Assembly: GCA_002305635.1 (NCBI GenBank)
Contig: DBPR01000004.1
Location: forward strand, 8,948 to 72,947
DNA: 64,000 bases
From: Anaerolineaceae bacterium UBA1415
GTDB taxonomy: Bacteria; Chloroflexota; Anaerolineae; Anaerolineales; Anaerolineaceae
Reading direction: 5' to 3'
Shown: in pieces, positions 25,345 through 33,572 of the stretch
Layout of the letters: each line of letters starts with the position of its first letter
Position numbering within the stretch: the first letter of the stretch is position 1
The notes under the pieces: model-generated
The model's database searches: none
Told to the model about the DNA's origin: nothing
Seen by the model: only the letters and a program-made list of their open reading frames with translations
Made by a program: the position numbers and the translations under genes

Positions 25345-26831
25345 AGCGTTCCATCAGCTCCAAACTTGCGCTGGCTTTCATTTTGGTGGCGATCCTGACA
25401 GGCACGCTGTTGACATTGGTCTTTTTCTCTTCCACCGCCAACCGGTTTCAACAGTACGTATTTGACCAACAGTTTTATGCAAAACTGGCAGAAGTCGAAA
25501 CTTTTTACTCAAGCAATAAAAGCTGGGAGGGCATTGAAGAGCTTTTGAACAAACAGGCAGGCGCGATGCGTGGGCCTGGCGGCAGTGCCAGGGGAGGCCA
25601 GGGTCAGGGAGGGGACGGTGGTCAAGGTCAGGGGCAGGGAGCTGGCGGCATGCGTCAGACCGAACAGGCAGCAACTGAGGTTCAGGCAAGCCCTCTTTCA
25701 CCGATGGGAAGCCGCCAATACGCGTTGGCGGATCAGGATGGCGTCGTTTTGGTTGGGATCGAGGGGCTTTATCCACAGGGCACGAAGTTGAGCCACGAGC
25801 AGCTGAATGAGGGCGTTCCCGTGCACGACGGCACAAGGCATGTCGGCACGCTGTTGGCACAGAAGCGCAATATCGTTTACACCCAGGCTGAGCAGCACTT
25901 TTTGGAGCGAACTGGAAAAGGATTGCTTTGGGCACTGCTGATCACTGTCATTTTGGCTGCTTTGTTTGGCTTTTTACTCTCAAGAAGTCTGACCAAACCT
26001 GTTGTCGAGTTGACCAAAGCTGCTCAAAACCTGGCCGGAGGAGCACTCGGCCAGACCGTTGATGTGCGTTCCTCCGACGAACTGGGTGAGCTGAGCACGG
26101 TTTTCAATAAGATGAGCGCAGAACTTGAGCAAAGCGACCGATTGCGCAAGCAGATGACCGCTGATATCGCCCATGACCTGCGCACGCCTCTGACGGTCAT
26201 TGGTGGATATGTTGAATCAATGCGCGACGGTGACCTGGAGCCAACGCCCGAAAGGCTGAGTTTGATCTATTCTGAAATTATGCGCCTCAATCGGCTGGTG
26301 GATGACCTGCGCTTTTTGAGCCAGTCCGATTCAGGTAATCTGCCGATGAACATTGCCCCGCTGGACGCGAATGAGCTTTTGGAACAGAGCCGGGAGATAT
26401 TCAAACTAAAAGTTCAGGAGAAAGACCTGAGCTTAGAGCTGGACCTGCAGGAAAACCTGCCATTCATAGTGGGGGATGAATCGCGCCTGATGCAGGTGTT
26501 GGAAAATCTGGTTGGTAATGCCATTCGCCATTCTCAGCGGGGCGGCACGATCCGTTTGCGCTCGCGGCTCATGGACACGGAGCCAGGCAAACAAACATGC
26601 GTTAAGTTTACCGTTGCTGATGATGGTGAAGGTATACCAGCAGAGAGCCTGCCTTATATCTTTGAGCGCTTCCATCGGGCGGATAAAAGCCGCCATGCCG
26701 ATGAGAGCCAGAGCGGTCTGGGCCTGGCGATCGTCAAGGCGATCGTTCTGGCTCATGGCGGTGAGGTTTGGGTCGAATCAGATGTGGGTAAAGGAAGCAA
26801 TTTCTACTTCTGCATTCCTGCGCGAGGATAG
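25341..26831 (+). CDS. Sensor histidine kinase, HAMP-HisKA type, with a Gly/Gln-rich sensor insert
   Basis: 496 residues starting with GTG. Helix 1 (about 9-31), an extracellular region to about 190, helix 2 (about 193-213), HAMP, H-box DIAHDLRTPLTVIGGY, and an ATPase domain with N-box VLENLVGNAIRHSQ, DDGEGIP, and GLGLAIVKAIV. The extracellular part contains a low-complexity stretch (78-103) made of Gly, Gln, Asp and Arg repeats such as GQGQGGDGGQGQGQG. That is uncommon in sensors and could bind ligands or be a flexible spacer. Partner of the preceding response regulator. Confidence 0.92.
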   Translation: MKRSISSKLALAFILVAILTGTLLTLVFFSSTANRFQQYVFDQQFYAKLAEVETFYSSNKSWEGIEELLNKQAGAMRGPGGSARGGQGQGGDGGQGQGQGAGGMRQTEQAATEVQASPLSPMGSRQYALADQDGVVLVGIEGLYPQGTKLSHEQLNEGVPVHDGTRHVGTLLAQKRNIVYTQAEQHFLERTGKGLLWALLITVILAALFGFLLSRSLTKPVVELTKAAQNLAGGALGQTVDVRSSDELGELSTVFNKMSAELEQSDRLRKQMTADIAHDLRTPLTVIGGYVESMRDGDLEPTPERLSLIYSEIMRLNRLVDDLRFLSQSDSGNLPMNIAPLDANELLEQSREIFKLKVQEKDLSLELDLQENLPFIVGDESRLMQVLENLVGNAIRHSQRGGTIRLRSRLMDTEPGKQTCVKFTVADDGEGIPAESLPYIFERFHRADKSRHADESQSGLGLAIVKAIVLAHGGEVWVESDVGKGSNFYFCIPARG

Positions 26832-26869
26832 TTTTCATCAGATAATTACAACAGATAATCGATTTTTGC

Positions 26870-26898
26870 TTGACAGGTCAGAGGTGTGCGGTTAGAAT
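26870..26898 (+). promoter_or_regulatory. Strong sigma-70-type promoter of tRNA-Phe
   Basis: TTGACA (26870-26875), 17-bp spacer, TAGAAT (26893-26898), with the tRNA beginning 11 nt after the -10 box. It is the best promoter match I noted in the window. Confidence 0.85.
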
Positions 26899-26908
26899 TT
26901 CTGTTCAC

Positions 26909-26981
26909 GCCGAGTTAGCTCAGTTGGTAGAGCATGCGACTGAAAATCGCAGGGTCCACAGTTCAAGTCTGTGACTCGGCA
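26909..26981 (+). tRNA. tRNA-Phe (anticodon GAA)
   Basis: 73 nt folding into a complete cloverleaf. Acceptor GCCGAGT pairs with ACTCGGC, discriminator A at 26981. D-arm GCTCAGTTGGTAGAGC, anticodon stem GCGAC/ATCGC around loop TGAAAA with anticodon GAA, variable loop AGGTC-like, and T-arm CACAG/TTCAAGT/CTGTG. CCA is not encoded. It has its own promoter and terminator, so it is an independent transcription unit. No integrated element follows it. Confidence 0.95.
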
Positions 26982-26983
26982 TA

Positions 26984-27012
26984 AACAACCTCTGAGAAGG
27001 GGTTGTTTTTTT
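26984..27012 (+). terminator. Terminator of tRNA-Phe
   Basis: AACAACC (26984-26990) pairs with GGTTGTT (27001-27007), followed by a run of T. It begins 3 nt after the tRNA. Confidence 0.85.
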
Positions 27013-27098
27013 AGGTTTAAGAAGCCCTTGATTGAATGACGAGCTGGTGGATCACTAATTGCTGATTGTTTTAGTCAATATGGGTGAATTTTTTGGAC

Positions 27099-27162
27099 AA
27101 AGAGAGTAATACTCCGTATAAAGAGAGTAATATTCCGAGTAAGGGTTAGTAACATTCTGTAT
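27099..27162. repeat. Three imperfect 21-22-bp tandem repeats
   Basis: Units at 27099-27119 and 27120-27140 share AAAGAGAGTAATAnTCCG; a third, more diverged unit (27141-27162) ends ACATTCTGTAT. They lie in the 360-bp gap between tRNA-Phe and the small acidic gene. No reading frame is supported there. They may be binding sites or decayed repeat DNA. Confidence 0.5.
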
Positions 27163-27240
27163 AAAGCGATGGGGCAGCGTTTATTACAAAAGAAGAAAAC
27201 CTGGGTAGAAAATTATTTTGCAGCTTCAACTTAAAAAACA

Positions 27241-27264
27241 GAGGTTAGCGATGAAGCTAACCTC
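27241..27264. other. Intergenic hairpin
   Basis: GAGGTTAGC (27241-27249) pairs perfectly with GCTAACCTC (27256-27264) around a 6-nt loop. There is no T-run on either side. It lies about 100 nt beyond the stop of the minus-strand acidic protein gene, so it may act on that transcript's 3' end. Confidence 0.4.
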
Positions 27265-27362
27265 ACGACCCTGTTGCCGAAGCTTCAGGGGAAGGTAACA
27301 TAATAATAACTAATCCGTTGAATTAGTCTAAAAACAAAAAAATAGCAAAAAGTATTGAACGA

Positions 27363-27599
27363 TTATTCTTCGTTTTCTTCTTCCTCTTCCTCTTCTTCCT
27401 GCTCAAATTCATTCCCGTCGAGGTCTTCATAATCCTCATCTTCGAGGCCGGTCAAAAGGTCTTCGAGAAAAGAATCATCTTCCTCTTCAAAAACCATCGC
27501 GTCCAGGCTCACATCGATGCTCTCAAGGGCGTCGGCGATGCGTTCGGCTGCTTTTCGAAGAAGGCTTAGTTCTTTGATCAATCGTTTCTTTTTGTCCAT
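27363..27599 (-). CDS. Small acidic hypothetical protein
   Basis: 78 residues. The N-terminus is basic and helical (MDKKKRLIKELSLLRKAAER), then a helix (IADALESI), and the C-terminal half is almost entirely Asp/Glu, ending in a run of Glu. GGAGA precedes the ATG. It is a plausible real gene because of its ribosome site and biased composition, but the acidic tail also makes it possible that the homology is only compositional. Function unknown; it is divergent from the phosphofructokinase-like gene. Confidence 0.6.
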   Translation of the reverse strand: MDKKKRLIKELSLLRKAAERIADALESIDVSLDAMVFEEEDDSFLEDLLTGLEDEDYEDLDGNEFEQEEEEEEEENEE

Positions 27600-27712
27600 T
27601 TTTTCTCCTTATTGGTCTCCATTGTTGCCTTAATGATACCCATAATCCTATCGAATTAAACAAATATAAAAGCTTTTGTCCACCTGTTTTTCCAAACTCT
27701 TCACGACCCAGC

Positions 27713-27718
27713 TATAAT
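27713..27718 (+). promoter_or_regulatory. Likely -10 box of the phosphofructokinase-like gene
   Basis: TATAAT 32 nt before the start codon; a weak -35 candidate TTTCCA lies 18 nt upstream (27689-27694). Confidence 0.45.
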
Positions 27719-27749
27719 TGATTCATCAAGTAAATTTGGAGTGTGCGCG

Positions 27750-28874
27750 ATGAAAATTGGTTTACTAACTGCAGGCAGTGACAGCCCCGGCGTGAATGCC
27801 GCCATCAGGGGTTTTGGCAAGGCGGTTTCGAACTTTAGCGATCTGGAATTGATCGGCTTTCGGGACGGGTTTTCAGGCCTCCTTGGAAATAATACGCTCG
27901 ATCTGCTGAAGGACGGCAGGCTCTCGGGCATCCTGACCGAAGGGGGGACGATCCTCGGCACCAGTCGGGTGAAACCCGAAGCGGTTTACGAGAATGAGCA
28001 GTTTGTGGACAAAACCCAGCAGGTGGTGGATGTTTATCGCCAAAACAATCTGGACGCGCTGGTTTGTATCGGTGATAAACCGACCCAAAGCAGTGCCTAT
28101 CAGCTTAGTCAGGCTGGGTTGAATATCGTCACGATCCCACGCTCCGCTGAAAATGACATTCCCCTCACCGATAAATGCATCGGTTTCGACAGCGCCCGTG
28201 AGATAGCGACCCAGGCGATCGATCGCCTGCACACCAACGCCTCGGCCACGCATCGCATTATGATCGTGGAGTTGATCGGCAACACCTCCGGCTGGCTAAC
28301 GCTTGGCGCAGGCCTGGCATCGGGCGCGGATGTGGTTTTGATCCCGGAAATTCCTTACAACTTTGAGGTCATCATTGAAGCGATCGAGAAACGAAAGAAA
28401 GCCGGGCGCAACTTTTCGTTGGTGACCGTGGCAGAAAAAGCGCGACCGCGGGAACTGGTTGATTTTATGGAAATGGCTGCCAGGAAAAAGAGCGGCTCTT
28501 CTGAAGAAAGAGAGCGAGCCATTGAAAGGATTGAGAATAACTACTCAGCTCAAACGCTTTTGCTGGCCAACCGCCTGGAAAACGCGACCAATCTGGAGAC
28601 GCATATCACCATTCTGGGGTCGCTGGTTCGGGGCGGCACGCCCACCGCGGCTGACCGTTTGCTGGCAACCCAACTGGCAGAGTGGAGCCTGAAAATGGTG
28701 ATGGACGGCAATTTTGGTCAGATGGCCTGCCGTCAGGATGGCGCGATGAGCAGCGTGCCCCTGGCTCAGGTAGCTGGCAAAAACAAACCGGTACCGATGG
28801 ACCACGGCTGGCTGCGCGGCGCAGTTCAGGTCGGCACATGTTTGGGCGTTGGCTGTGAGGCATTGAACGCCTGA
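27750..28874 (+). CDS. Phosphofructokinase-family protein with altered active site
   Basis: 374 residues from the ATG at 27750 (GGAG upstream). The fold of ATP- or PPi-dependent 6-phosphofructokinase is clear: TAGSDSPGVNAAIRG at 7-21, GGTILGTSR at 65-73, IPRSAENDIPLTD at 129-141 and ELIGNTSGWLTLGAGLASGAD further on. Key positions differ from the canonical enzyme: GGD in the first loop is GSD, the nucleotide/Mg loop GGDGS reads GDKPT (108-112), and the catalytic Asp of TIDND is Glu134 in SAENDI. It may be a kinase with unusual donor, a regulatory homologue or a different sugar kinase. Monocistronic, with terminator at 28901. Confidence 0.8.
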   Translation: MKIGLLTAGSDSPGVNAAIRGFGKAVSNFSDLELIGFRDGFSGLLGNNTLDLLKDGRLSGILTEGGTILGTSRVKPEAVYENEQFVDKTQQVVDVYRQNNLDALVCIGDKPTQSSAYQLSQAGLNIVTIPRSAENDIPLTDKCIGFDSAREIATQAIDRLHTNASATHRIMIVELIGNTSGWLTLGAGLASGADVVLIPEIPYNFEVIIEAIEKRKKAGRNFSLVTVAEKARPRELVDFMEMAARKKSGSSEERERAIERIENNYSAQTLLLANRLENATNLETHITILGSLVRGGTPTAADRLLATQLAEWSLKMVMDGNFGQMACRQDGAMSSVPLAQVAGKNKPVPMDHGWLRGAVQVGTCLGVGCEALNA

Positions 28875-28900
28875 CCACCACGATAAGATAATTTGATCGA

Positions 28901-28934
28901 CAAGGCATTCAACAGATGAGTGCCTTGTTTTTTT
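28901..28934 (+). terminator. Terminator of the phosphofructokinase-like gene
   Basis: CAAGGCA (28901-28907) pairs with TGCCTTG (28921-28927), followed by seven T. The T-run overlaps the stop codon of the convergent permease gene. Confidence 0.85.
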
Positions 28935-30165
28935 ATTCATATCGCAAAGCTTCGACAGGCTCTAGTTCGGCAGCGCGTTTGGCAGGATACCAACCAAAGA
29001 ACAAGCCGACGAGTGTGGAGAAAAGCGTTGAAAGCAGGACTGCCTGAGGTTGAACGACCGGTGATAACGGCGTGCCAGAACGGCTGGCAATGATGCCGAC
29101 GATCATCCCCAGCCCCCAACCCAAACCGATGCCGATGATCCCGCCGATCAGGCTCAGGAGCGCGGATTCGGTCAAAAACTGGAACATAATGTCCGCTTTG
29201 CGCGCGCCCAGTGCCTTGCGCAAGCCAATTTCGCGGGTTCGTTCCGTCACGGTTACCAGCATGATGTTCATGATGCCAATGCCCCCGACCAAAAGCGAGA
29301 TGCCTGCGATCCCAGCAAGAAAAATGGTCAAAATATTAGTGACCGAGTTGGCGATACCAACAATTTCCTCCTGATTGGTGAGGAGAAAATCGTCCTCCTG
29401 GCGGGTGTTCAGGCGGTGCGATTCGCGTAGGATCAGTTTGGCTTCATCCATGGCAGCCTGGATGGATTGGGCATCCTGGGCCTGCATGATAATAAACTGA
29501 ACATTGCCCGCGCTTTGACGGCTGACGCGCAGCTGCATGGTGGTGATGGGCATGTAAGCCAGGATATCAGGATTATTAAACTGCGTTGAACCTTTGCCTT
29601 TGGTAACTCCGACAACACGGTAAGGGAAATCATTGATGCGCACCATGGTGCCAACCACCCCGCTTGTGCGTCCGGTCAGACGTTCGGCCAATTCGGGCCC
29701 AATGACGATGACCGCAGCGCGGGATTCCATTTCAGAAGTGCTGAAAAAGTTGCCCTCTTCCAGTTCTATGGCGGAGATCGTGGCGTATTCAGGATAGCTG
29801 CCAATTATTTGTGTGTTGACCGTCGAATCCGCAAGTGAAAAATTGACCTGATCCATGAGCACAGGGGCGATCCTCAGAATGTGAGGTGCGCGGTTTCGGT
29901 TGGCGAGCGCTTCAGAATCCGAGATCGTGAGAGGCTTGCCTGCGCTTAGATCGTTCCGATTCTGATTGCCAGGCATGATGTAGACCACATTGGTGCCGAT
30001 CGATTCAATTTGACCAAGGATGCTGGATTGGGCGCCAGCGCCGATCGAGAGCATGCCGATGACAGCTCCCACTCCGATGACAATGCCGAGCACAGTCAGA
30101 AAAGAGCGGGTCTTGTTGGCAAGTATGCTGCCAAGGGCTTCTTTAATGACACGGATGAAGGGCAT
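28933..30165 (-). CDS. MacB-type ABC transporter permease
   Basis: 410 residues in MacB architecture: a first membrane helix (about 16-40), a periplasmic/extracellular core domain (about 55-250), then three helices at the C-terminus (about 285-400), with the FtsX-type ERTREIGLRKALGARKADIM loop. MacB permeases work by mechanotransmission, pushing substrates out rather than transporting across the membrane. It follows its ATPase by a one-base overlap and is last in a three-gene operon (adaptor, ATPase, permease). Confidence 0.92.
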   Translation of the reverse strand: MPFIRVIKEALGSILANKTRSFLTVLGIVIGVGAVIGMLSIGAGAQSSILGQIESIGTNVVYIMPGNQNRNDLSAGKPLTISDSEALANRNRAPHILRIAPVLMDQVNFSLADSTVNTQIIGSYPEYATISAIELEEGNFFSTSEMESRAAVIVIGPELAERLTGRTSGVVGTMVRINDFPYRVVGVTKGKGSTQFNNPDILAYMPITTMQLRVSRQSAGNVQFIIMQAQDAQSIQAAMDEAKLILRESHRLNTRQEDDFLLTNQEEIVGIANSVTNILTIFLAGIAGISLLVGGIGIMNIMLVTVTERTREIGLRKALGARKADIMFQFLTESALLSLIGGIIGIGLGWGLGMIVGIIASRSGTPLSPVVQPQAVLLSTLFSTLVGLFFGWYPAKRAAELEPVEALRYE

Positions 30166-30848
30166 CAGGCAGCCTCCTCAAGGATCTTGCCGTCAAACAA
30201 ACGGATGGTGCGTTGGGCTTGCGCGGCGACTTCAGCATCGTGGGTCACGATGACAATGGTCGTGCCTTGTTCCGCGTTGAGTTTATGCAGAAGATCCATA
30301 ATTTCTTTACCGGAGGTGGAATCGAGGTTGCCGGTTGGTTCATCTGCCAGGATGATCGCTGGTCGGTTCACCAGAGCGCGGGCGATGGCAACCCTTTGCT
30401 GCTGCCCACCGGAAAGCTCATTAGGTTTATGTTCCATGCGGTCTCCCAGGCCTACAGATATTAACATCTCTTTGGCTCTGGCGGTCATGTCGGCGGTATT
30501 ATCGCTGTAGCGCAGGGGTAATTCCACGTTCTCGATCGCGTTTGCCCGTGGGAGCAGATTGTATTTCTGGAAAACAAAACCGATCTTTTTATTGCGAACA
30601 GCTGCCAGCTCGTCATCCACCAATTGGGAGACTTCTTCTTCGTCCAGGTAATATTCACCGGAAGTTGGAGAGTCGAGACAGCCGATCATATTCATTAAGG
30701 TCGATTTACCCGAGCCGCTCGGGCCCATGATCGCAACCATTTCGCCCGGGTAGATATCCAGGCTGACACCCCTCAAGGCATGGACGCTGATCTCACCCAG
30801 CTCGTAGACTTTGCTGAGGTCGCGCACTTTGATCACAGCTTCGCTCAT
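30165..30848 (-). CDS. MacB/LolD-type ABC ATPase
   Basis: 227 residues, a single nucleotide-binding domain: Walker [14 protein letters not shown]-loop [20 protein letters not shown] (typical of the MacB/LolD group), signature [15 protein letters not shown], Walker [14 protein letters not shown], and the switch His in IVTHDAE. It sits between adaptor and permease genes and must power that permease. Confidence 0.93.
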   Translation of the reverse strand: MSEAVIKVRDLSKVYELGEISVHALRGVSLDIYPGEMVAIMGPSGSGKSTLMNMIGCLDSPTSGEYYLDEEEVSQLVDDELAAVRNKKIGFVFQKYNLLPRANAIENVELPLRYSDNTADMTARAKEMLISVGLGDRMEHKPNELSGGQQQRVAIARALVNRPAIILADEPTGNLDSTSGKEIMDLLHKLNAEQGTTIVIVTHDAEVAAQAQRTIRLFDGKILEEAA

Positions 30849-30856
30849 GATCTTGC

Positions 30857-32236
30857 CTACCGTCTGTGATTGGCGGGGCCAAATCGGTCAAAAAGACTCA
30901 CCGGTGGGTTGAGAACAATTAGTTCCCCTTCCGAGATGTCTGCCTCAGTCAGTTCGACCATGCGGTTGGAATAAGCGCCCACTTTTACGGGCACGCTGAC
31001 CAAAACATTATCGCGCAAAACGTAGACGTAATCCTGCCCAGTTCTCGAGAAGACTGCCTCAGAAGCGACCACGAGAACGTTGGGCTTTTCTTCGGTCAGG
31101 ATCTGAACGCCAGCCGTCATGCCTGGTTTGATCTTCGGCGAAACCTGATCCATTTCGATGGTCACGATGTAGTTGACAACGCCTGAGCTGCGGTCACCCG
31201 ATTCCGCGATCGCGACCACTTTACCGCTGAAACTCTCTTCATAATAGGCGTCGAAGGACAACTGAGCGATCTGTCCGAGCTCAATCCCTGGAATATCGAC
31301 CTCAGAAACAGGAATGTCAACAAAATAAGCATCCAGATTGGCGATCTCAATGGCTTGCGTTCCCGGGCTGACCATGGCGCCGACTTCCTGATCCACGGCA
31401 AGGATGGTGCCAGCAAAAGGCGCAGTAATGGATTGGAAGCCAAGTTGTTTTTCAGCCAGGGCGAGCTGCAATTCCAGTTTCTCTTTTTCTTCCGGGTTGA
31501 CGCCATCTTTGATCTTTTCCAAATCGTTTTGTAATAATTCTATGTTTTTGTTGGCGAGGTCGATCTGAGCCTGGAGACTGGCGATTTGTCCTTCGATGAC
31601 GACCGGGTCGCAGTAATCCAGCGCGGCGCGCGCTGCCTGAACCGCATACCATTTTGTTTCGGTTGGCCAATCCTGATATTCCTGGAGCGCGTTGTCATAG
31701 TCGCGCCGCAAATTGTTTAGCCGCCATTCTTCACAGACGCGCCCTTCGTAATTGAGGATCTGGTTGTTGAGGCTTAGCAGCGTTTGCCGGGATTGCTCGA
31801 TATTATTTTGTATATCCAGACGCTGCAGATCGGTATTGGCAGCGAGTTGCTCCAGTGCCTGGCTGGCGTTGAGCTGATTCAGCTGTGCCTGCAGGAGATC
31901 AGCTGGAAGATCGTCAGGATCAAGGCTCAGCAGGACATCCCCGGCTTTAACGGTTTGACGAGCTTCCACAAGAACCTCGCCGACAGTTCCATTGCTTTGC
32001 CAAAACAGGATCGCGCTTTGCTTCGGTCGGATCGTGCCAGTACCGCTGATCGTTGTCCGCAAGGTTTCGCGGCTGAGGGGCGCTGTTTTCAGGTTTGCGA
32101 GTGTGTTCGCGATAGACTGTTGCTGTCTGAATCGAAAGAAGAAGAAAACAGCGGCAGCGATGACCAGTAAGATAAGAAACGTCACCCATTTTCTGGATCT
32201 TTTTTTCTTCTTTTCTGGTTTAATATTTTCGGTCAT
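30857..32236 (-). CDS. HlyD/RND-type membrane fusion adaptor of the exporter
   Basis: 459 residues from the ATG at 32236, preceded by AGGAGGGAAG; an in-frame start eight codons earlier is weaker. A Lys-rich start ([11 protein letters not shown]), one membrane helix (about 19-36), then a split lipoyl/barrel domain ([20 protein letters not shown] and [20 protein letters not shown]), a long coiled-coil hairpin between them (about 115-265) and a beta-barrel domain. In outer-membrane-lacking or atypical-envelope bacteria such MacA-like proteins still pair with MacB. First of the three exporter genes. Confidence 0.88.
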   Translation of the reverse strand: MTENIKPEKKKKRSRKWVTFLILLVIAAAVFFFFRFRQQQSIANTLANLKTAPLSRETLRTTISGTGTIRPKQSAILFWQSNGTVGEVLVEARQTVKAGDVLLSLDPDDLPADLLQAQLNQLNASQALEQLAANTDLQRLDIQNNIEQSRQTLLSLNNQILNYEGRVCEEWRLNNLRRDYDNALQEYQDWPTETKWYAVQAARAALDYCDPVVIEGQIASLQAQIDLANKNIELLQNDLEKIKDGVNPEEKEKLELQLALAEKQLGFQSITAPFAGTILAVDQEVGAMVSPGTQAIEIANLDAYFVDIPVSEVDIPGIELGQIAQLSFDAYYEESFSGKVVAIAESGDRSSGVVNYIVTIEMDQVSPKIKPGMTAGVQILTEEKPNVLVVASEAVFSRTGQDYVYVLRDNVLVSVPVKVGAYSNRMVELTEADISEGELIVLNPPVSLFDRFGPANHRR

Positions 32237-32302
32237 CTTCCCTCCTGTTATGGTTTTCACCAGGAATTGTTGTAATTAAGAATTTTTTTTGTTGAACACT
32301 TT

Positions 32303-32842
32303 TTAGCGAATTAATTTCGAAATCGTGCGAAACTGGGCATGGCCGGCATCGCGCAGGATCGAAAACAGCGCCATTTCGACCGTCGTCAGGTGGGCGCCTT
32401 GCGCACTCAGTTCCCGCAGGGCGATCTCCTTGTTGTATAAGGAGCGGGATGAGATGGCATCGGCAAGCATGAAGACCTCGTAATCGGCTGCGAGCATGTC
32501 CATGGCGGTTTGATAGAGGCAGATATGGCCCTCGAAACCGCAAAGCAAAACTTGTTTCCGCCCGCTGGCTTCAATGGCCGCCCGCACGCCTGGATCGGCC
32601 CAAACGCTGAAACTCAAACGCGGGTATTCGGGATGCTCAGGCAGAATCTGGCGCAATTCGGGCGTGGTGTGCCCGATCTTTTCCGGTGCCTGGGCGGTGA
32701 GAATGATCGGCAGCTCAAGCGCGAGCGCGGCCTGAGCGATGCGATGCACATTTTGGTTGGCTGTTTCTGCTTCGGCGACGACTTTGGCCAGGTTCCCCTG
32801 CACATCAATGATCACGAGCAATGTTTGTTCCTGTTTAAGCAT
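32303..32842 (-). CDS. Isochorismatase-family hydrolase
   Basis: 179 residues from the ATG at 32842, with AGGAGG 5 nt upstream. VIIDVQGNL holds the catalytic Asp; the nucleophilic Cys is in VLLCGFEGHICLYQTAMDML, with the typical GF-x-xxxC arrangement. The family (cysteine hydrolases such as nicotinamidase, YcaC) cleaves amide or vinyl-ether bonds; the closest look is the YcaC-like subgroup, substrate unknown. It overlaps nothing, lies 66 nt upstream of the exporter operon on the same strand, and is divergent from the next membrane protein. Confidence 0.85.
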   Translation of the reverse strand: MLKQEQTLLVIIDVQGNLAKVVAEAETANQNVHRIAQAALALELPIILTAQAPEKIGHTTPELRQILPEHPEYPRLSFSVWADPGVRAAIEASGRKQVLLCGFEGHICLYQTAMDMLAADYEVFMLADAISSRSLYNKEIALRELSAQGAHLTTVEMALFSILRDAGHAQFRTISKLIR

Positions 32843-32889
32843 GTTCCTCCTTTTCATCTTTACCATTATAATTTCAGGGAGAGGAACAA

Positions 32890-33519
32890 ATGCGCGCAGC
32901 ACAAGCTTTTGATGTAATTGTTGATGCCCTTAAATTATGGTGGCGGGATTGGGTCAACCAGGTGGTAGTTTCTTTGGCTGCCATTTTGCTCAGCCTGACG
33001 ATTTTTCTGGCTCCGGCCGCGATGTTTGGCATTTATCAGGAATGCAAGGACCTGACCCATCAGACCCGCACCGGGCTGCTGGGATTCTGGCAGGGCTTTA
33101 GATCATATTTCAGGCAAAATCTGACCTGGGGATTGGTCAATCTGGTGATCATCCTGGTATTGGTGACGAATACCTGGTTCTATTACAAGTCACAGTTCTC
33201 ATTTGCCCCGATTCTGACCTTTCTGATGATCGGATTGGGCGCGTTTTGGATCATCTGGCAGTCTTTTACGCTGGCTTGTTTTTATCTTCAGGAAGAAAAA
33301 ACACTAAAACTGGCCTGGAAGAACGGGCTGGCGATCATGCTGGGGCAGCCTGGTTATGCCCTCATCATCGGTCTGACGATGCTGGCGATCCTGGTTCTGT
33401 CCTTCAGCGTGTTCATCCCCTTGTTTTTGGGCAGCCTGCCCTTGCTGGCATTGCTTTCTTTCCGGGCTGTTCAGGCAACGCTGCCGACAGCTGAAAGCCA
33501 CGCTGAAATGCAAAAATAA
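32890..33519 (+). CDS. DUF624-like membrane protein
   Basis: 209 residues with about five membrane helices (about 25-48, 75-97, 100-125, 150-172, 173-195). The opening RAAQAFDVIVDALKLWWRDW and the central WQSFTLACFYLQEEKTLKLAWKNG resemble YesL/DUF624 proteins, whose role is unknown though some sit beside carbohydrate transporters. GGGAGAGG precedes the ATG. The start is only 48 nt from the divergent isochorismatase start, so the two share a regulatory region. Confidence 0.6.
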   Translation: MRAAQAFDVIVDALKLWWRDWVNQVVVSLAAILLSLTIFLAPAAMFGIYQECKDLTHQTRTGLLGFWQGFRSYFRQNLTWGLVNLVIILVLVTNTWFYYKSQFSFAPILTFLMIGLGAFWIIWQSFTLACFYLQEEKTLKLAWKNGLAIMLGQPGYALIIGLTMLAILVLSFSVFIPLFLGSLPLLALLSFRAVQATLPTAESHAEMQK

Positions 33520-33530
33520 GGCAGGTCTGC

Positions 33531-33536
33531 TATACT
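33531..33536 (+). promoter_or_regulatory. -10-like box before the zinc-ribbon gene
   Basis: TATACT (33531-33536) in the short gap after the DUF624-like gene and 36 nt before the next start. No good -35. Confidence 0.35.
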
Positions 33537-33572
33537 ATAAGCCTCAAAGTTACAGCATCTGGAGACAACAGG

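Noticed and set aside
26909..27362. tRNA-Phe as an integration site of a mobile element
   Set aside because: No integrase, no repeated tRNA 3' end and no phage gene follow it.
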